A stretch of 64,000 bases of DNA from Okeania sp. SIO2B3 (GCF_010672525.1 NZ_JAAHGH010000023.1:25208-89207), one strand, 5' to 3'. Counted from the first letter of the stretch, positions 1 to 10,300 are shown. The notes: generated by a model not told the origin, from the sequence alone. A program made the numbers and translations.

Positions 1-2
1 CT

Positions 3-1235
3 AAAGATTATGAACTGGTAATTATGCACACCAGTACCCCTTCCCTCGCCAATGATGTTAAATGTGCAGAAGCTATTAAGGCGCAAAACCCTGAGACAGA
101 AGTAGGTTTTGTTGGCGCTCATGTAGCAGTTTTGCCCGAAGAAACTCTCAGGGATAATCCAATTATTGATTTTGTCTGTCGCAACGAATTTGATTATACC
201 TGTAAAGAATTATCCGAAGGGAAACCTTTTGCAGAAATTAAAGGGTTGAGTTACCTTGATTCCCAAGGCAATATTCAGCATACCCCAGAACGAGAATTAA
301 TTCACGACTGGGATTCGATGCCTAGCGTTTTTCCGGTTTATGCAGAACATCTCGATATTCGTAAATATCTAATAGGTTATTTACTCAATCCCTACATCTC
401 CTTATATACAGGTCGCGGTTGCCCTGCTAAATGTACTTTCTGTTTATGGCCACAAACTATCGGCGGACATCAATACCGTGCCAAAAGTCCCGAAGCAGTG
501 GGGCGAGAAATGGCAGAGGCAAAAGCAATTTGGGGTAGCTCTGTACGAGAATACTTTTTTGATGACGATACCTTTACTATTGATAAAAAACGAGCGATCG
601 CTATTAGCGAACATTTGAAACAACTGAAGCTGACCTGGAGTTGCAACGCCCGTGGAAATTTAGATTATGACACCCTCAAAGAATTGAGAAACAACGGACT
701 GCGTTTGCTGTTAGTAGGTTTTGAATCTGGTAATCAAAAAATTTTGGATGGAGTCAAGAAAGGGATTAAATTAGAAGTCGCCCGCAAATTTATGGAAAAT
801 TGCCATAAGTTGGGGATTAAAGTTCATGGAGCTTTTATTCTTGGTTTACCCAATGAGAGTAGGGAAACTATTGAGGAGACTATCCGTTTTGCCTGTGAAG
901 TCAACCCTCATACAATTCAGGTGTCGATCGCTTCTCCCTACCCTGGAACAGAATTATATAGTCAAGCTCAGGAAAATGGTTGGTTTACTGGCGATGCTTT
1001 GGTAGCAAATTCTGGAATTCAGATGTCAGCTTTGCAGTATCCTCATCTCTCAGGTAGTGAAATTGAAGATGGTGTGGAGCGGATGTATCGTCAGTTTTAT
1101 TTTAGACCAAAGTCGATTATTCCTATAGTTGGTGAAATGCTGGCAGACCCGCAAATGTTGGTGCGTCGTTTGCGTGAGGGTCGGGAATTTCTCTCTTATC
1201 TGAGAGAGCGTCATCACAGAGCTGCTAGTCATTAA
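3..1235 (+). CDS. hpnJ: Hopanoid-associated radical SAM/B12-binding protein HpnJ (5' partial)
   Basis: The reading frame is open to the left edge, so the first residues and true start lie outside the window. The visible part holds the end of a B12-binding-like domain (MHTSTPSLANDVK region) and a full radical SAM domain. The [4Fe-4S] cluster motif is GRGCPAKCTFC, a CxxxCxxC pattern, near base 415. Later motifs (FESGNQKILDGVKKG, GAFILGLPNES) fit the B12-binding radical SAM class, and overall wording fits HpnJ of hopanoid clusters. HpnJ is linked to making the cyclopentane (cyclitol) headgroup of bacteriohopane polyols. The rest of any hpn cluster would be upstream. The assignment to HpnJ rather than another B12 radical SAM enzyme is from recognition, without alignment. 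Confidence 0.8.
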   Translation, partial: KDYELVIMHTSTPSLANDVKCAEAIKAQNPETEVGFVGAHVAVLPEETLRDNPIIDFVCRNEFDYTCKELSEGKPFAEIKGLSYLDSQGNIQHTPERELIHDWDSMPSVFPVYAEHLDIRKYLIGYLLNPYISLYTGRGCPAKCTFCLWPQTIGGHQYRAKSPEAVGREMAEAKAIWGSSVREYFFDDDTFTIDKKRAIAISEHLKQLKLTWSCNARGNLDYDTLKELRNNGLRLLLVGFESGNQKILDGVKKGIKLEVARKFMENCHKLGIKVHGAFILGLPNESRETIEETIRFACEVNPHTIQVSIASPYPGTELYSQAQENGWFTGDALVANSGIQMSALQYPHLSGSEIEDGVERMYRQFYFRPKSIIPIVGEMLADPQMLVRRLREGREFLSYLRERHHRAASH

Positions 1236-1300
1236 CTTCAAAGTGATAATAAGTAGGTCTGTCAAATTAAATACAACGCGTTATAATCAAGTTTTTGTTT

Positions 1301-1353
1301 GTAGTTTTGCTCTAACCATTGAAATACTTGTCTTATTGCTAGAGCAAAACTAC
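1301..1353. repeat. Perfect 14-bp inverted repeat (stem-loop)
   Basis: GTAGTTTTGCTCTA at 1301-1314 is exactly complementary to TAGAGCAAAACTAC at 1340-1353, with a 25-nt loop. It lies 65 bp after hpnJ. It has no T-run, so it is either a palindromic repeat or a weak transcription end. Confidence 0.75.
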
Positions 1354-1451
1354 TGTAGTGATGAAAAAAACTATCTTCTTTATCAAAATCATAAAGGTCT
1401 AAAACCCCGCCTTTTAAGGCGCAATATTTTTGGAGAGTTGCTCACGCATCC

Positions 1452-1540
1452 CCTACTTCCCCTCCTGGGAGGGGTTAGGGGTGGGTTAACTTCTGACTTC
1501 TAACTTCTGACTTCTGACTTCTGACTTCTGACTTCGTTAA
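1452..1540. repeat. GC-rich block CCCCTCCTGGGAGGGG plus (TGACTTC)n tandem repeat
   Basis: The 329-bp gap between hpnJ and miaA holds no gene. Besides the stem-loop it contains a palindromic block (CCCCTCCTGGGAGGGG then TTAGGGGTGGG) also found near 23680, 28230 and 62710, followed by about six copies of the heptamer TGACTTC. Confidence 0.75.
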
Positions 1541-1564
1541 TCTCCCCGCTCCCTACTCCCTTAT

Positions 1565-2473
1565 CTATAAGTATTCAACCGGAGATGATATAAACTCCTC
1601 CACTCGCTCCCAAACTTTATCTAATAAACCTGTTGCTGCTGTATCAAACCATTCAATTTCTGGATATGCTCGAAACCAAGTCCGTTGTCGCTTGGCAAAC
1701 TGACGAGTATGTAAAACTGTTGCATCTATTGCCTCAGTTAAACTAATATCTCCTGCCAAATATTGTTTCATTTCTGCATAACCCAATGTATCTAACAACG
1801 ACAACTCCGTACCATATTTTTCACATAAAAATTTGACTTCCTCCACTAACCCAACTTCCACCATTTTATTAGTCCGATGACGAATACGATCACCCAAAAC
1901 TTCCACATCACAGTCTAACCCGATCTGCAAAATAGGATAATTTGGTGGGTTTTCTCCCTGCTGTTGAGAAATTGGTTTCCCGCTCACATAAAAAACTTCC
2001 AATGCTCGCAACGTTCGTACCGCATCATTAGGGTGAATTTTTTGAGCAGCTATCCCATCAACTTGTTGTAACATTTCGTAACATTGTTTTTGGCCTAAAT
2101 CTGCTAGCTGCGATCGCAACTTTTCATTAGGCCCAACTCTAGGAATCTTTAAACCTTTAACTACTGCCTTAATATACAGACCCGTACCCCCCACTAATAA
2201 ACTCGGAGATGCCACATCAGTTTTACTAATTAAATCTTGTGCCTGTTCCTGGTATTCTGCTAGAGTTAAAATTTCCGTGGGTTCACAAATATCTACTAAG
2301 TAATGAGGTACTAATTCCCGTTCTGTTGTAGTTGGTTTTGCCGTTCCAATGTTAAAATATTTATACACTTGACGAGAATCTGCGCTGATAATCGCCGATC
2401 CTAATCTTTGGCCTAAACCCAAAGCTAATCCAGATTTACCCATAGCAGTAGGCCCACAAATAGTAATTAACAT
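1565..2473 (-). CDS. miaA: tRNA dimethylallyltransferase MiaA
   Basis: MiaA transfers a dimethylallyl group to N6 of A37 in tRNAs reading UNN codons, the first step of ms2i6A formation. The protein starts MLITICGPTAMGKSGLA, with the family P-loop GPTAMGKS, followed by ISADSRQVYKYFNIGTAKP (the conserved DSRQVY substrate motif), the GGTGLYIKA block and RQFAKRQRTWFR near the C-terminus. I chose the ATG at 2473 (302 residues), because the family normally begins a few residues before the P-loop; an upstream ATG at 2515 would add 14 residues. Neither has a strong ribosome binding site. It is convergent with hpnJ and divergent from gyrB. It appears intact and of normal length. Confidence 0.93.
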   Translation of the reverse strand: MLITICGPTAMGKSGLALGLGQRLGSAIISADSRQVYKYFNIGTAKPTTTERELVPHYLVDICEPTEILTLAEYQEQAQDLISKTDVASPSLLVGGTGLYIKAVVKGLKIPRVGPNEKLRSQLADLGQKQCYEMLQQVDGIAAQKIHPNDAVRTLRALEVFYVSGKPISQQQGENPPNYPILQIGLDCDVEVLGDRIRHRTNKMVEVGLVEEVKFLCEKYGTELSLLDTLGYAEMKQYLAGDISLTEAIDATVLHTRQFAKRQRTWFRAYPEIEWFDTAATGLLDKVWERVEEFISSPVEYL

Positions 2474-2515
2474 TATCTTCAGATAAATAACATTTCCATT
2501 GATAGAAAGTTTCAT

Positions 2516-2851
2516 GGCACTTCACTACTTCTTCCTCATCTCTCCCATTATTTAAGTATTCAACCAAGCATAATATATAGCAGTCAAAGCAAAGGTTAGG
2601 ACAGATCAAAAGCTTAAAACTCAGACAACGTAATACTTTTCCTTCTTCCTTCTTCCTTCTTTCTTCTGCTATAACTTCTGACTCCTGATTATAGACTTTT
2701 GACTTATATACTACTGGGTATATCCCCTAAATAAATTTCTCTTCAAAATAGCCTAGAGTCGCTTTTAAGGCTTTTATGTTATAATTTACTAGAACTTTAT
2801 CATTTTTTGACAAAAGTTGCGATTAAAGCCATTATTAGGAGGGATATTGCT
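2516..2851. other. miaA-gyrB divergent intergenic region with polypyrimidine repeat
   Basis: No gene is seen. It holds one copy of the dispersed motif TATTCAACCAAGCATAATATA (2565-2583), the AAAGCTTAAAACTCAGACAACG repeat joined to a CCTTCTTCC tract (about 2608-2670), and a TATAAT hexamer at 2780-2785 that could be a gyrB minus-10 box. I see no good minus-35 box. Confidence 0.5.
2837..2843 (+). promoter_or_regulatory. Strong Shine-Dalgarno for gyrB
   Basis: AGGAGGG lies 8 nt before the ATG at 2852. It fixes that start over the in-frame TTG at 2807. Confidence 0.8.
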
Positions 2852-5800
2852 ATGGCCAGCAGCGATTATGGCGCTGAACAAATACAAGTTCTCGAAGGTC
2901 TCGAAGCGGTACGCAAACGACCAGGAATGTACATTGGTACCACAGGGCCTCGTGGACTACATCATCTAATCTACGAAGTTGTTGATAACTCTATCGATGA
3001 GGCGCTAGCTGGTTATTGCACCCACATCGAAGTCGATCTGAATGAAGATGGTTCTGTTAGAGTTACAGATGATGGCCGGGGAATTCCGGTGGATACTCAT
3101 TCTAAAACAGGTAAGTCAGCTTTAGAAACAGTTATGACAGTTCTCCACGCTGGAGGTAAATTTGGTGGTGGTGGTTATAAAGTTTCTGGGGGATTACACG
3201 GAGTGGGGGTTTCTGTGGTCAATGCTTTGTCAGAGTGGGTAGAGGTAACGGTTTGGCGGGATAAAAAGACACATATCCAAGGTTATGAGCGTGGCAAACC
3301 TACTGGTAACCTGAAATCTAAGTCTAATAAAGAAAAGCGCACGGGTACATCAGTACATTTTCTCCCCGATGAACAAATTTTTACTACAGGTATAGAGTTT
3401 GACTACAGTACTGTTGTTGGTCGTCTGCGAGAACTAGCATATTTGAATGCAGGTGTCAAGATTACGATTACAGACCACCGCCTAGAATTAATCAAAAGTG
3501 ATGAACCACGAGTTGAATCTTATTGTTATGAGGGTGGTATCAAGGAATATGTTGTCTATATGAACCGGGAAAAGCAACCTTTGCATGAAGAGGTGATTTT
3601 TGTACAAGGGGAAAAGAATGATGTACAAGTGGAAGTAGCTTTGCAATGGTGTGTGGATGCTTTTAGTGATAATGTTCTCGGTTTTGCCAATAATATTCGG
3701 ACTATTGATGGTGGTACTCATTTGGAGGGGTTGAAAACTGTTTTAACCAGAACTATGAATGGTATTGCTCGTAAGCGGAATAAACTCAAAGAAAGTGATT
3801 CTAATTTAGGTGGTGAAAATGTCCGGGAAGGTTTGACGGCAGTTATTTCTGTAAAGGTTCCTGAACCAGAATTTGAAGGTCAAACAAAGACTAAGTTGGG
3901 CAATACTGAAGTTAGAGGTATTGTTGACTCTTTGGTAGGAGAAGTTTTAACTGAATATTTAGAGTTTAATCCTCAAATTGCTGATGCAGTTTTAGAGAAG
4001 GCTATTCAAGCTTTTAAAGCAGCAGAAGCAGCTCGTCGAGCGAGGGATTTAGTTAGGAGAAAATCTGTTTTAGAATCTTCTCCATTACCAGGAAAACTAG
4101 CCGATTGCAGTACGAAAAACCCTGAAGAATCCGAGATATACCTAGTCGAGGGCGACAGCGCTGGAGGATGTTGGCTCAAAAATCAACAAATTGCTTTAGC
4201 TGATGGACGTAATCTCAGCTTTGGAGAAATAGTAGCCGAACAAGCTGAGGGTAAAGAACATTTTTGTTACACAATTAATGAGAAGGGATATGTGGCAATT
4301 GAAAGGATAATTAATGCGAGAATGACGAAGGAAAATGCCAGAGTTATTAAGATAACTTTGGATAATGATGAAACTCTAATTTGTACTCCAGATCATCCTT
4401 TTATGCTCAGAGATGGTAGTTATAAACCAGCAGCTTTATTAACACCAAATGATGCTTTGATGCCTCTGTATCGAAAGTTATCTCAAAAGACAAAAACTGG
4501 TCAGGGATTAGATGGTTATGAAATGGTTTGGAATCCAAAAAAAGATAGTTGGATTTATACCCATTTGTTAGCAGATTTTTATAACTTGAATGCAGGAGTA
4601 TATAAGTCAGGAGATGGCAACCATCGTCATCATGTTGATTTTAATAAACTCAATAATAATCCTACCAATATTCAACGACTTCCAGCAGAGGACCACTTAG
4701 CATTACACAGGGAACATCTTGAATTCACTTTGCATCGTCCTGATGTCAAAGAAAAAAGTCGTCAAGCTCATACAACTGATGAATATCGGGCGAAGATGAA
4801 GGAACGAATGCAGGAACCTGAGACGCGAGAGATTTTGTCACAACAAGCGAAAGCACAGTGGGAAGTTGATGAATATAAAGCTTTTATGGTTCAGAAATGG
4901 CGGGAGTTTTATGATAGCAATGAAGAGTATCGTGAAGAAAATCGCGAACAGTTAATGAAAGCGCAGCAGGAATATTGGAGTAAAGCTGAGAACTGTGAAG
5001 CTCAAGCTGAACGAGTGCGGGATTATTTTGATAATAACCCAGAAGCACGGGAGGCAGCTTCTGAAGTAGCAAAACAGCAATGGCAAGATGAAGATTTGTT
5101 GGAGTGGCGACGGCAAAAAACTAAGGAACAGTGGACTCCTGAATTTCGTGCCAAACGTCGCGAGGCATTAAATAAAACTTACTATCGCAAGACTCTTGAG
5201 GCGTTGCATAAGGTTTATCAGAGTTCTCGTTTCATAGATTTGGAATTGTATGATATTTATCGTCGTCGCGAGAAGGATAAGTCAATGTTGAAGTTTGAGA
5301 CTTTCTGCGATCGCTATTTTGGAGGAGACGAACTTTTAGCGCGGGATGCTATTCGTAACTATAATCATCGGGTTGTTTCTATTGAACCTCTGGAAGAACG
5401 ACGGGATGTTTACGACATTGAAGTTCCTAATACTCATAACTTTGCCTTAGCTAGCGGAGTTTTTGTGCATAATAGTGCCAAACAAGGTCGCGATCGCCGT
5501 TTTCAAGCAATATTACCGTTGCGGGGTAAAATTATCAATATTGAAAAAACGGATGATGCTAGGATTTACAAAAATAATGAAATTCAATCAATGATTACAG
5601 CTTTAGGTTTGGGTATCAAAGGTGATGAGTTTGATGTTGCTCAACTACGCTATCATAAAGTAATTATTATGACTGACGCAGATGTTGATGGTGCCCACAT
5701 CCGCACGTTGTTATTAACATTTTTCTACCGATATAAACGAGCGTTGGTTGACCAGGGTTATGTGTATATTGCTTGCCCTCCTTTGTATAAAGTGGAGCGG

Positions 5801-6100
5801 GGTCGGAATCATTACTATTGTTATAGCGATCGCGAACTCAACCAACTGGTTCAAAATGAGTTTCCTGCTAATGCTAACTATACTATCCAAAGGTTTAAAG
5901 GTCTTGGTGAAATGATGCCAGCACAACTTTGGGATACAACAATGAACCCAGAAACTCGGACTTTGAAGCAAGTAGAAATTGAAGATGCTGCGGAGGCGGA
6001 TCGGATATTTACGGTGTTGATGGGCGATCGGGTTGCTCCCAGGCGTGAGTTTATTGAAACTTATGGACCCAAATTAAATATTACTGATTTGGATATTTAA
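2852..6100 (+). CDS. gyrB: DNA gyrase subunit B, interrupted by an intein
   Basis: GyrB is the ATPase and Toprim subunit of DNA gyrase, which introduces negative supercoils. The start MASSDYGAEQIQVLEGLEA follows a strong ribosome binding site. The GHKL ATPase motifs are visible (EVVDNSIDEALAGY, VTDDGRGIPVD, GGLHGVGVSVVNALS). The Toprim motif EIYLVEGDSAGG is split right after its glycines by an intein, and resumes with SAKQGRDRRFQAILPLRGKI. IMTDADVDGAHIRTLLLTFF and the C-terminal RFKGLGEM...PETRTLKQV block complete the protein. The precursor is 1082 residues; removing the 435-residue intein leaves 647, normal for a cyanobacterial GyrB. A long imperfect stem-loop follows the stop. Confidence 0.96.
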   Translation: MASSDYGAEQIQVLEGLEAVRKRPGMYIGTTGPRGLHHLIYEVVDNSIDEALAGYCTHIEVDLNEDGSVRVTDDGRGIPVDTHSKTGKSALETVMTVLHAGGKFGGGGYKVSGGLHGVGVSVVNALSEWVEVTVWRDKKTHIQGYERGKPTGNLKSKSNKEKRTGTSVHFLPDEQIFTTGIEFDYSTVVGRLRELAYLNAGVKITITDHRLELIKSDEPRVESYCYEGGIKEYVVYMNREKQPLHEEVIFVQGEKNDVQVEVALQWCVDAFSDNVLGFANNIRTIDGGTHLEGLKTVLTRTMNGIARKRNKLKESDSNLGGENVREGLTAVISVKVPEPEFEGQTKTKLGNTEVRGIVDSLVGEVLTEYLEFNPQIADAVLEKAIQAFKAAEAARRARDLVRRKSVLESSPLPGKLADCSTKNPEESEIYLVEGDSAGGCWLKNQQIALADGRNLSFGEIVAEQAEGKEHFCYTINEKGYVAIERIINARMTKENARVIKITLDNDETLICTPDHPFMLRDGSYKPAALLTPNDALMPLYRKLSQKTKTGQGLDGYEMVWNPKKDSWIYTHLLADFYNLNAGVYKSGDGNHRHHVDFNKLNNNPTNIQRLPAEDHLALHREHLEFTLHRPDVKEKSRQAHTTDEYRAKMKERMQEPETREILSQQAKAQWEVDEYKAFMVQKWREFYDSNEEYREENREQLMKAQQEYWSKAENCEAQAERVRDYFDNNPEAREAASEVAKQQWQDEDLLEWRRQKTKEQWTPEFRAKRREALNKTYYRKTLEALHKVYQSSRFIDLELYDIYRRREKDKSMLKFETFCDRYFGGDELLARDAIRNYNHRVVSIEPLEERRDVYDIEVPNTHNFALASGVFVHNSAKQGRDRRFQAILPLRGKIINIEKTDDARIYKNNEIQSMITALGLGIKGDEFDVAQLRYHKVIIMTDADVDGAHIRTLLLTFFYRYKRALVDQGYVYIACPPLYKVERGRNHYYCYSDRELNQLVQNEFPANANYTIQRFKGLGEMMPAQLWDTTMNPETRTLKQVEIEDAAEADRIFTVLMGDRVAPRREFIETYGPKLNITDLDI
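4169..5473 (+). other. GyrB intein with HNH homing endonuclease domain (435 residues)
   Basis: The intein begins with Cys1 (CWLKNQQIALADG) and ends VFVHN before Ser+1 of the extein. Splicing blocks are clear: the N-terminal region with NEKGYVAIERIINAR, block B TPDHPFMLRDGSYK, and the C-terminal blocks YDIEVPNTHNFALASGVFVHN (truncated here to the family-specific part). These match what I recall of the Synechocystis GyrB intein, which has the same length and insertion point in the Toprim motif. The middle carries an HNH-type endonuclease core (GNHRHHVDFNKLNNNPTNIQ...DHLALH) and then a long charged helical region rich in K, R, E and W. All splicing residues seen look intact, so the element is probably active for splicing; endonuclease activity cannot be judged. 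Confidence 0.93.
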
Positions 6101-6105
6101 TTAGG

Positions 6106-6163
6106 TAGGGTGGGCAAATGTGAGTTGATGTTGGATGGTATAACTCAATATTTGCTCACTCTA
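6106..6163 (+). terminator. Long imperfect stem-loop after gyrB
   Basis: TAGGGTGGGCAAAT and TGAGTT on the left pair with AACTCA and ATTTGCTCACTCTA on the right, giving a stem of about 20 bp with few mismatches. It starts 5 nt after the gyrB stop. There is no clear T-run, so it could be a palindromic repeat that also helps end or stabilise the transcript. Confidence 0.5.
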
Positions 6164-6345
6164 GAATTGCGATCGGTAGTATAGTAAATTTGGCTAGACA
6201 AAAGGCTTTTTACTGTAAAAAAATTGGGTCTAAAGTTCTATCCTTTGAGGACAGCTTTTTTATAGATTTTCAGTTGTCAATCTTACTTTAAATTTGCTAG
6301 GGTAAGTATGTAAAGGATAAGTAAGTTAATTAAAAAGATAAATCT

Positions 6346-7212
6346 ATGCCTTGTTCAGTTATTCTAACAGCTATTCCAATTGAATATATAGCGGTACGCA
6401 ATCATCTAAGTAATTTACAAGAGATGATACACCCTCAAGGAACAATTTATGAGAAGGGTCAATTTTCTGGTAAATACAATGAATGGGAAGTAGGTATTGT
6501 GGAAACAGGTGCAGGAAATTCATCCGCAGCTATAGAAGCAGAAAGAGCGATCGCTTATTTTAATCCTGATGTGATTCTGTTTGTAGGGGTAGCAGGAGGC
6601 ATGAAAGATGTCAAACTAGGAGATGTGGTAGCAGCTACCAAAGTTTATGGTTATGAATCAGGGAAGGTAGCGCAGACATTTAAACCTAGACCCGATTTAG
6701 GTCTTTCAACCCATGATATGATCCACCGGGCAAGAGCTGAAGCTAGAAAAACAGATTGGTTAGCTAGACTTTCTGATTCAGCAAACCCTACAGTATTTGT
6801 TGCTCCTATTGCAGCCGGAGAAAAGGTGGTTGCGAATAAAGAATCGGATTTGTTTAATTTTCTTCAAAATAATTATGGTGATGCTTTAGCAGTGGAAATG
6901 GAAAGCCATGGTATTTTGCAAGCTGCTCATGCTAATCAAAAAGTTTCAGCATTAATTATTCGAGGGATTTCTGATTTAATTGATGGTAAGAGTAAAGCCG
7001 ATGCTAGTGGCTATCAAGAAATAGCGGCTCATCATGCTAGTGCTTTTGCGTTTGAGGTATTGGGCAAACTAAAACCAGATACCAATAGCGAAAAGCAAGT
7101 AGATAAAAGTCCAGTTATTCCTGAGAGTCAAGGACCTAAATATCAATTCTTTGGAAGTGTTGAAGCTCAAGTCATTGGAGACGGGGCAACTATAAATAAT
7201 AACAAGAAGTAG
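6346..7212 (+). CDS. Nucleoside phosphorylase/nucleosidase-fold (PNP_UDP_1) protein with C-terminal adaptor-like motif
   Basis: Residues 1-242 form a phosphorylase/MTA-SAH nucleosidase-type domain. Visible motifs are [18 protein letters not shown] (52-69), the [17 protein letters not shown] core (79-95), VEMESHG (183-189) and [17 protein letters not shown] (206-222). The VEMES glutamate region and the RGISD aspartate are the usual base and ribose-binding sites, so it may cleave a nucleoside or nucleotide. It differs from housekeeping Mtn by its RGISDLIDG ending, which in bacteria and fungi is frequently tied to STAND NTPases. After a linker, residues 264-285 read [16 protein letters not shown] and continue GATINN. 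That motif recurs at the N-terminus of the next protein. The gap to the next gene is 143 bp. A role as the enzymatic effector of a conflict module is inference. Confidence 0.8.
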   Translation: MPCSVILTAIPIEYIAVRNHLSNLQEMIHPQGTIYEKGQFSGKYNEWEVGIVETGAGNSSAAIEAERAIAYFNPDVILFVGVAGGMKDVKLGDVVAATKVYGYESGKVAQTFKPRPDLGLSTHDMIHRARAEARKTDWLARLSDSANPTVFVAPIAAGEKVVANKESDLFNFLQNNYGDALAVEMESHGILQAAHANQKVSALIIRGISDLIDGKSKADASGYQEIAAHHASAFAFEVLGKLKPDTNSEKQVDKSPVIPESQGPKYQFFGSVEAQVIGDGATINNNKK

Positions 7213-7355
7213 GTAGATAAAATTATTTTTATATAATTTTTTTGTTGTCGATTCTTATGATAGCTCTATGACACAGAAATCAAAAATGCACAATTAATTC
7301 TGTCTAGTACTTAAATAATAAATACTAATAAATGAAGCCAATGAAAATTTAAAAT

Positions 7356-10300
7356 ATGAATCAGCCTAAATATCAATTTAATAAAGATGTTAAGAGTCAA
7401 GTAATTGGTGATTATGCAAAAATAGCTAACTATTATGGTGATGTTGTTTTTGAGGAAATATCTCTGGAAAAAATAAGATTATTTCAGTTTAAAAGTCCAG
7501 AGATAACTCCTGAACTCCTGAATATACTCAAAGAAGAAAGGCTTTTAGTGTTAGGAGGTAATCTAGGAATTGATAAAAAACAACTAGCTTTCAATCTTGC
7601 TTTGCTTCTTGGAGAAAAGATTACAGAAGAAATCCCAGAATCTTACAAAGATAGATCGCCTGTTAAGCAGTGGCAACAAACTTCTAATCACCAGCTAGTT
7701 AACCTTGAACTAGAAATTACTAAGACAGATTCAACAACGATTTTTGTCTTGATCGATCTTACTCCTAAAAATTTTACATCAAACTTATCGGAAATTTATG
7801 AGACAATAAAAGCTAATGAAAAACATTATGTAATTATTAGCAGTGAAATAAGTTTTTCGAGTTGGCGCTTAGAAAAAAATGCTAGAAAATTTTTCCCTGA
7901 CTTAACTAATAAAATTACTTATAGCCAAAATTATTTAGCAAGAGAACTTTTCGACCAACTCAAAAAGGTAAACTTACTAGAAGGATTCTATCCTTGTTTA
8001 AAGAATAATAAACAGGGTTTACGCCAAGAATTAATTCGAGTAGCGAAAAGTTTGAATACGCCAACTAATTTGTTCCGTTTTGTAGATATTTTGCGTCAGG
8101 AATTAGAGGAAAAAGTCGAAGAGGAAAAAACTGAAGAGGAAAAAAATAAACAAAGAGAGATTGATATTGATAATTTAATAGAAATTGCCAAGAATGATGA
8201 AAAATTTATCAGAAAACTTTATTACGAAATTCTTGATTCACGCGAACAACTACTAGCTTTGGGATTAAGCTTTTTTGATGGTCTTTTTGAAGACCAATTA
8301 TTTGCTGCTTTAGAAACTTTAGTCAAAAAAGTATGGCAGGAAAGAGATTCATCTTTGCGTGCTTTAGACTATCATGATTTAGAGAAACTTCAAGAAAATT
8401 ATTTTAAGTTTTTCCCCAATAGATTATATCAAAATATCTCTCCTAATTTTAGAGTTATTAAAACCAAAAATTATAAGTTTGATGCTCCGTCTATTAATAT
8501 ACTATCCCGCGACAACCGTCGGACGCTGTTGAAAGTAGCATGGGAAAGTCACGGGAGACAGATTATAAATGCGCTATCTGTCTTAATAGAGCTTGTTCAA
8601 AAATCGGTATTTAAAGATTATTCCCAATGGGAATTGTATGGTAATGCAATAAAACGTAATCAGTTACGCAAAGTAATTGGTGAAACAATTACAGACCTTG
8701 GTTTAGTTTCTGCCAGTATAACTGGTGATTCTACAATTGCAATGACTAGAATTCAAGGAGCTTTAATTACTCTAGCTTTGGATAAGAATATTATTGTACA
8801 GAACGTTGCAGCAGAAGTAATTGCACAATGGTATTCTTATGGTCGTCAACAAGAATTTTTTCAGATTATTGAAAGCTTTTATAGCATAACTATAGATCAA
8901 GATATTTTTGAAGTCATTCAAGAAGAAGAATTTCAAACAACTGAAGACCAAAGCAAAATATCAGCAAAAATAATTAATTTTTTCAAGAATCGTTTAGGGA
9001 AGGAAAATGAAATAGAATATAATCAAAACGAACAAAATATATTCACAAAAACAAGCAGTTTTATAGTTAACAGTCTGGCTAACTTAAGCTGGTTTCAAGA
9101 TGAATTAGAAGAAATTGAAAATCCTCAATTGCAAGAGTATTACTTAGGGAAGAAAAACTTAAAATCTATTATTGCTGTAGATGAGTCATTTGATGGGAAT
9201 ATATATTTAATTAAATCATTGGATAGTCATTGGCAATATCAAATAAATAAGGGAAAAAAATATTTATACAAGTATAGATTATGGCAAGAAGAATTAATAT
9301 TTCGTAGTTGTTTAGAATATTCTCCTGAAATTCTTTTACGAGCTTCATTTTATCGAGGCTATATAGAGTGGAAAAATAATCTACAAGAAGGTGAGGTTAG
9401 AGATGATTGTATTGGTGCTACTGTAGCCTTAGCAGTAACTAACTCTGCCATCAATGATTATAATAAAGATGTCAATAAACATCAACTCTCAGGAAAATTA
9501 TATGAGTGGTTAGAAGAATTATCAGAAAGCAGATTTCCTCTAGTTCATCTTTACTTTGGTTATCATACCCTTTTTCATATAGTTCCTTTATATTTAGAAC
9601 AATTAAGTGATTGGCTAAAAGAGATAACTCAGAAACACGCAGACTTTTTAAATCATGCGATCGCTTTAAGTTTAGCTCATGCTTATATTTACTCGGATGA
9701 AAACCGAAAAAATGTTCTTAATATACTTGATAAATGGTACACTGAATGTCTTCAGGTTCAATCCACTAGAGATATAGATATAACTAAGATTACTAAGTAT
9801 GATACTTTACTGAAAACTGTAGTATTAACCTATGGACTAATAGAGTATAAAGAAGAAGATAAAAATAATATACTGATTCAGGTAGTTGAGAGATTTGAAG
9901 AAATTCTCAAAGAAAAAAAATCTCTCTTAATTTTTAACAAAAAGAATCATCCTTTTATTCGTGAAGCTGTTATCTTAGCAATTAATAATATAACACTACG
10001 ATATTTTAATGAGATTGAAAATAAATTACAAAATTTAGTTTTCTATTTGACAAATCGTGAACGTAACTATTTTGTTGGTATCCTGACTGAAATTTATCTT
10101 GAACAACGTGCTAGCTTAAAAGATGGTGATGATGAAATCAAAGTAAAAGGACGTTTGTACCAAATTTGGCTTGACTCAGAACCTCCATTAACTCACATAG
10201 AAAAAGCATTATTTCGGTGGGTTAGGAGAGAGCAAAATCAAGCTGATCAAAACAAAAAAGTAACAAAACCAAGAAAAGCTAAAACAGCAGCCCAAAAAAT

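Noticed and set aside
1243..1503. 86-residue open frame after hpnJ
   Set aside because: It runs through the inverted repeat and the GC-rich block, with no family match or ribosome binding site.
4169..5473. Insertion in gyrB as an assembly error or frameshift
   Set aside because: The frame is kept and all intein splicing motifs are in place.
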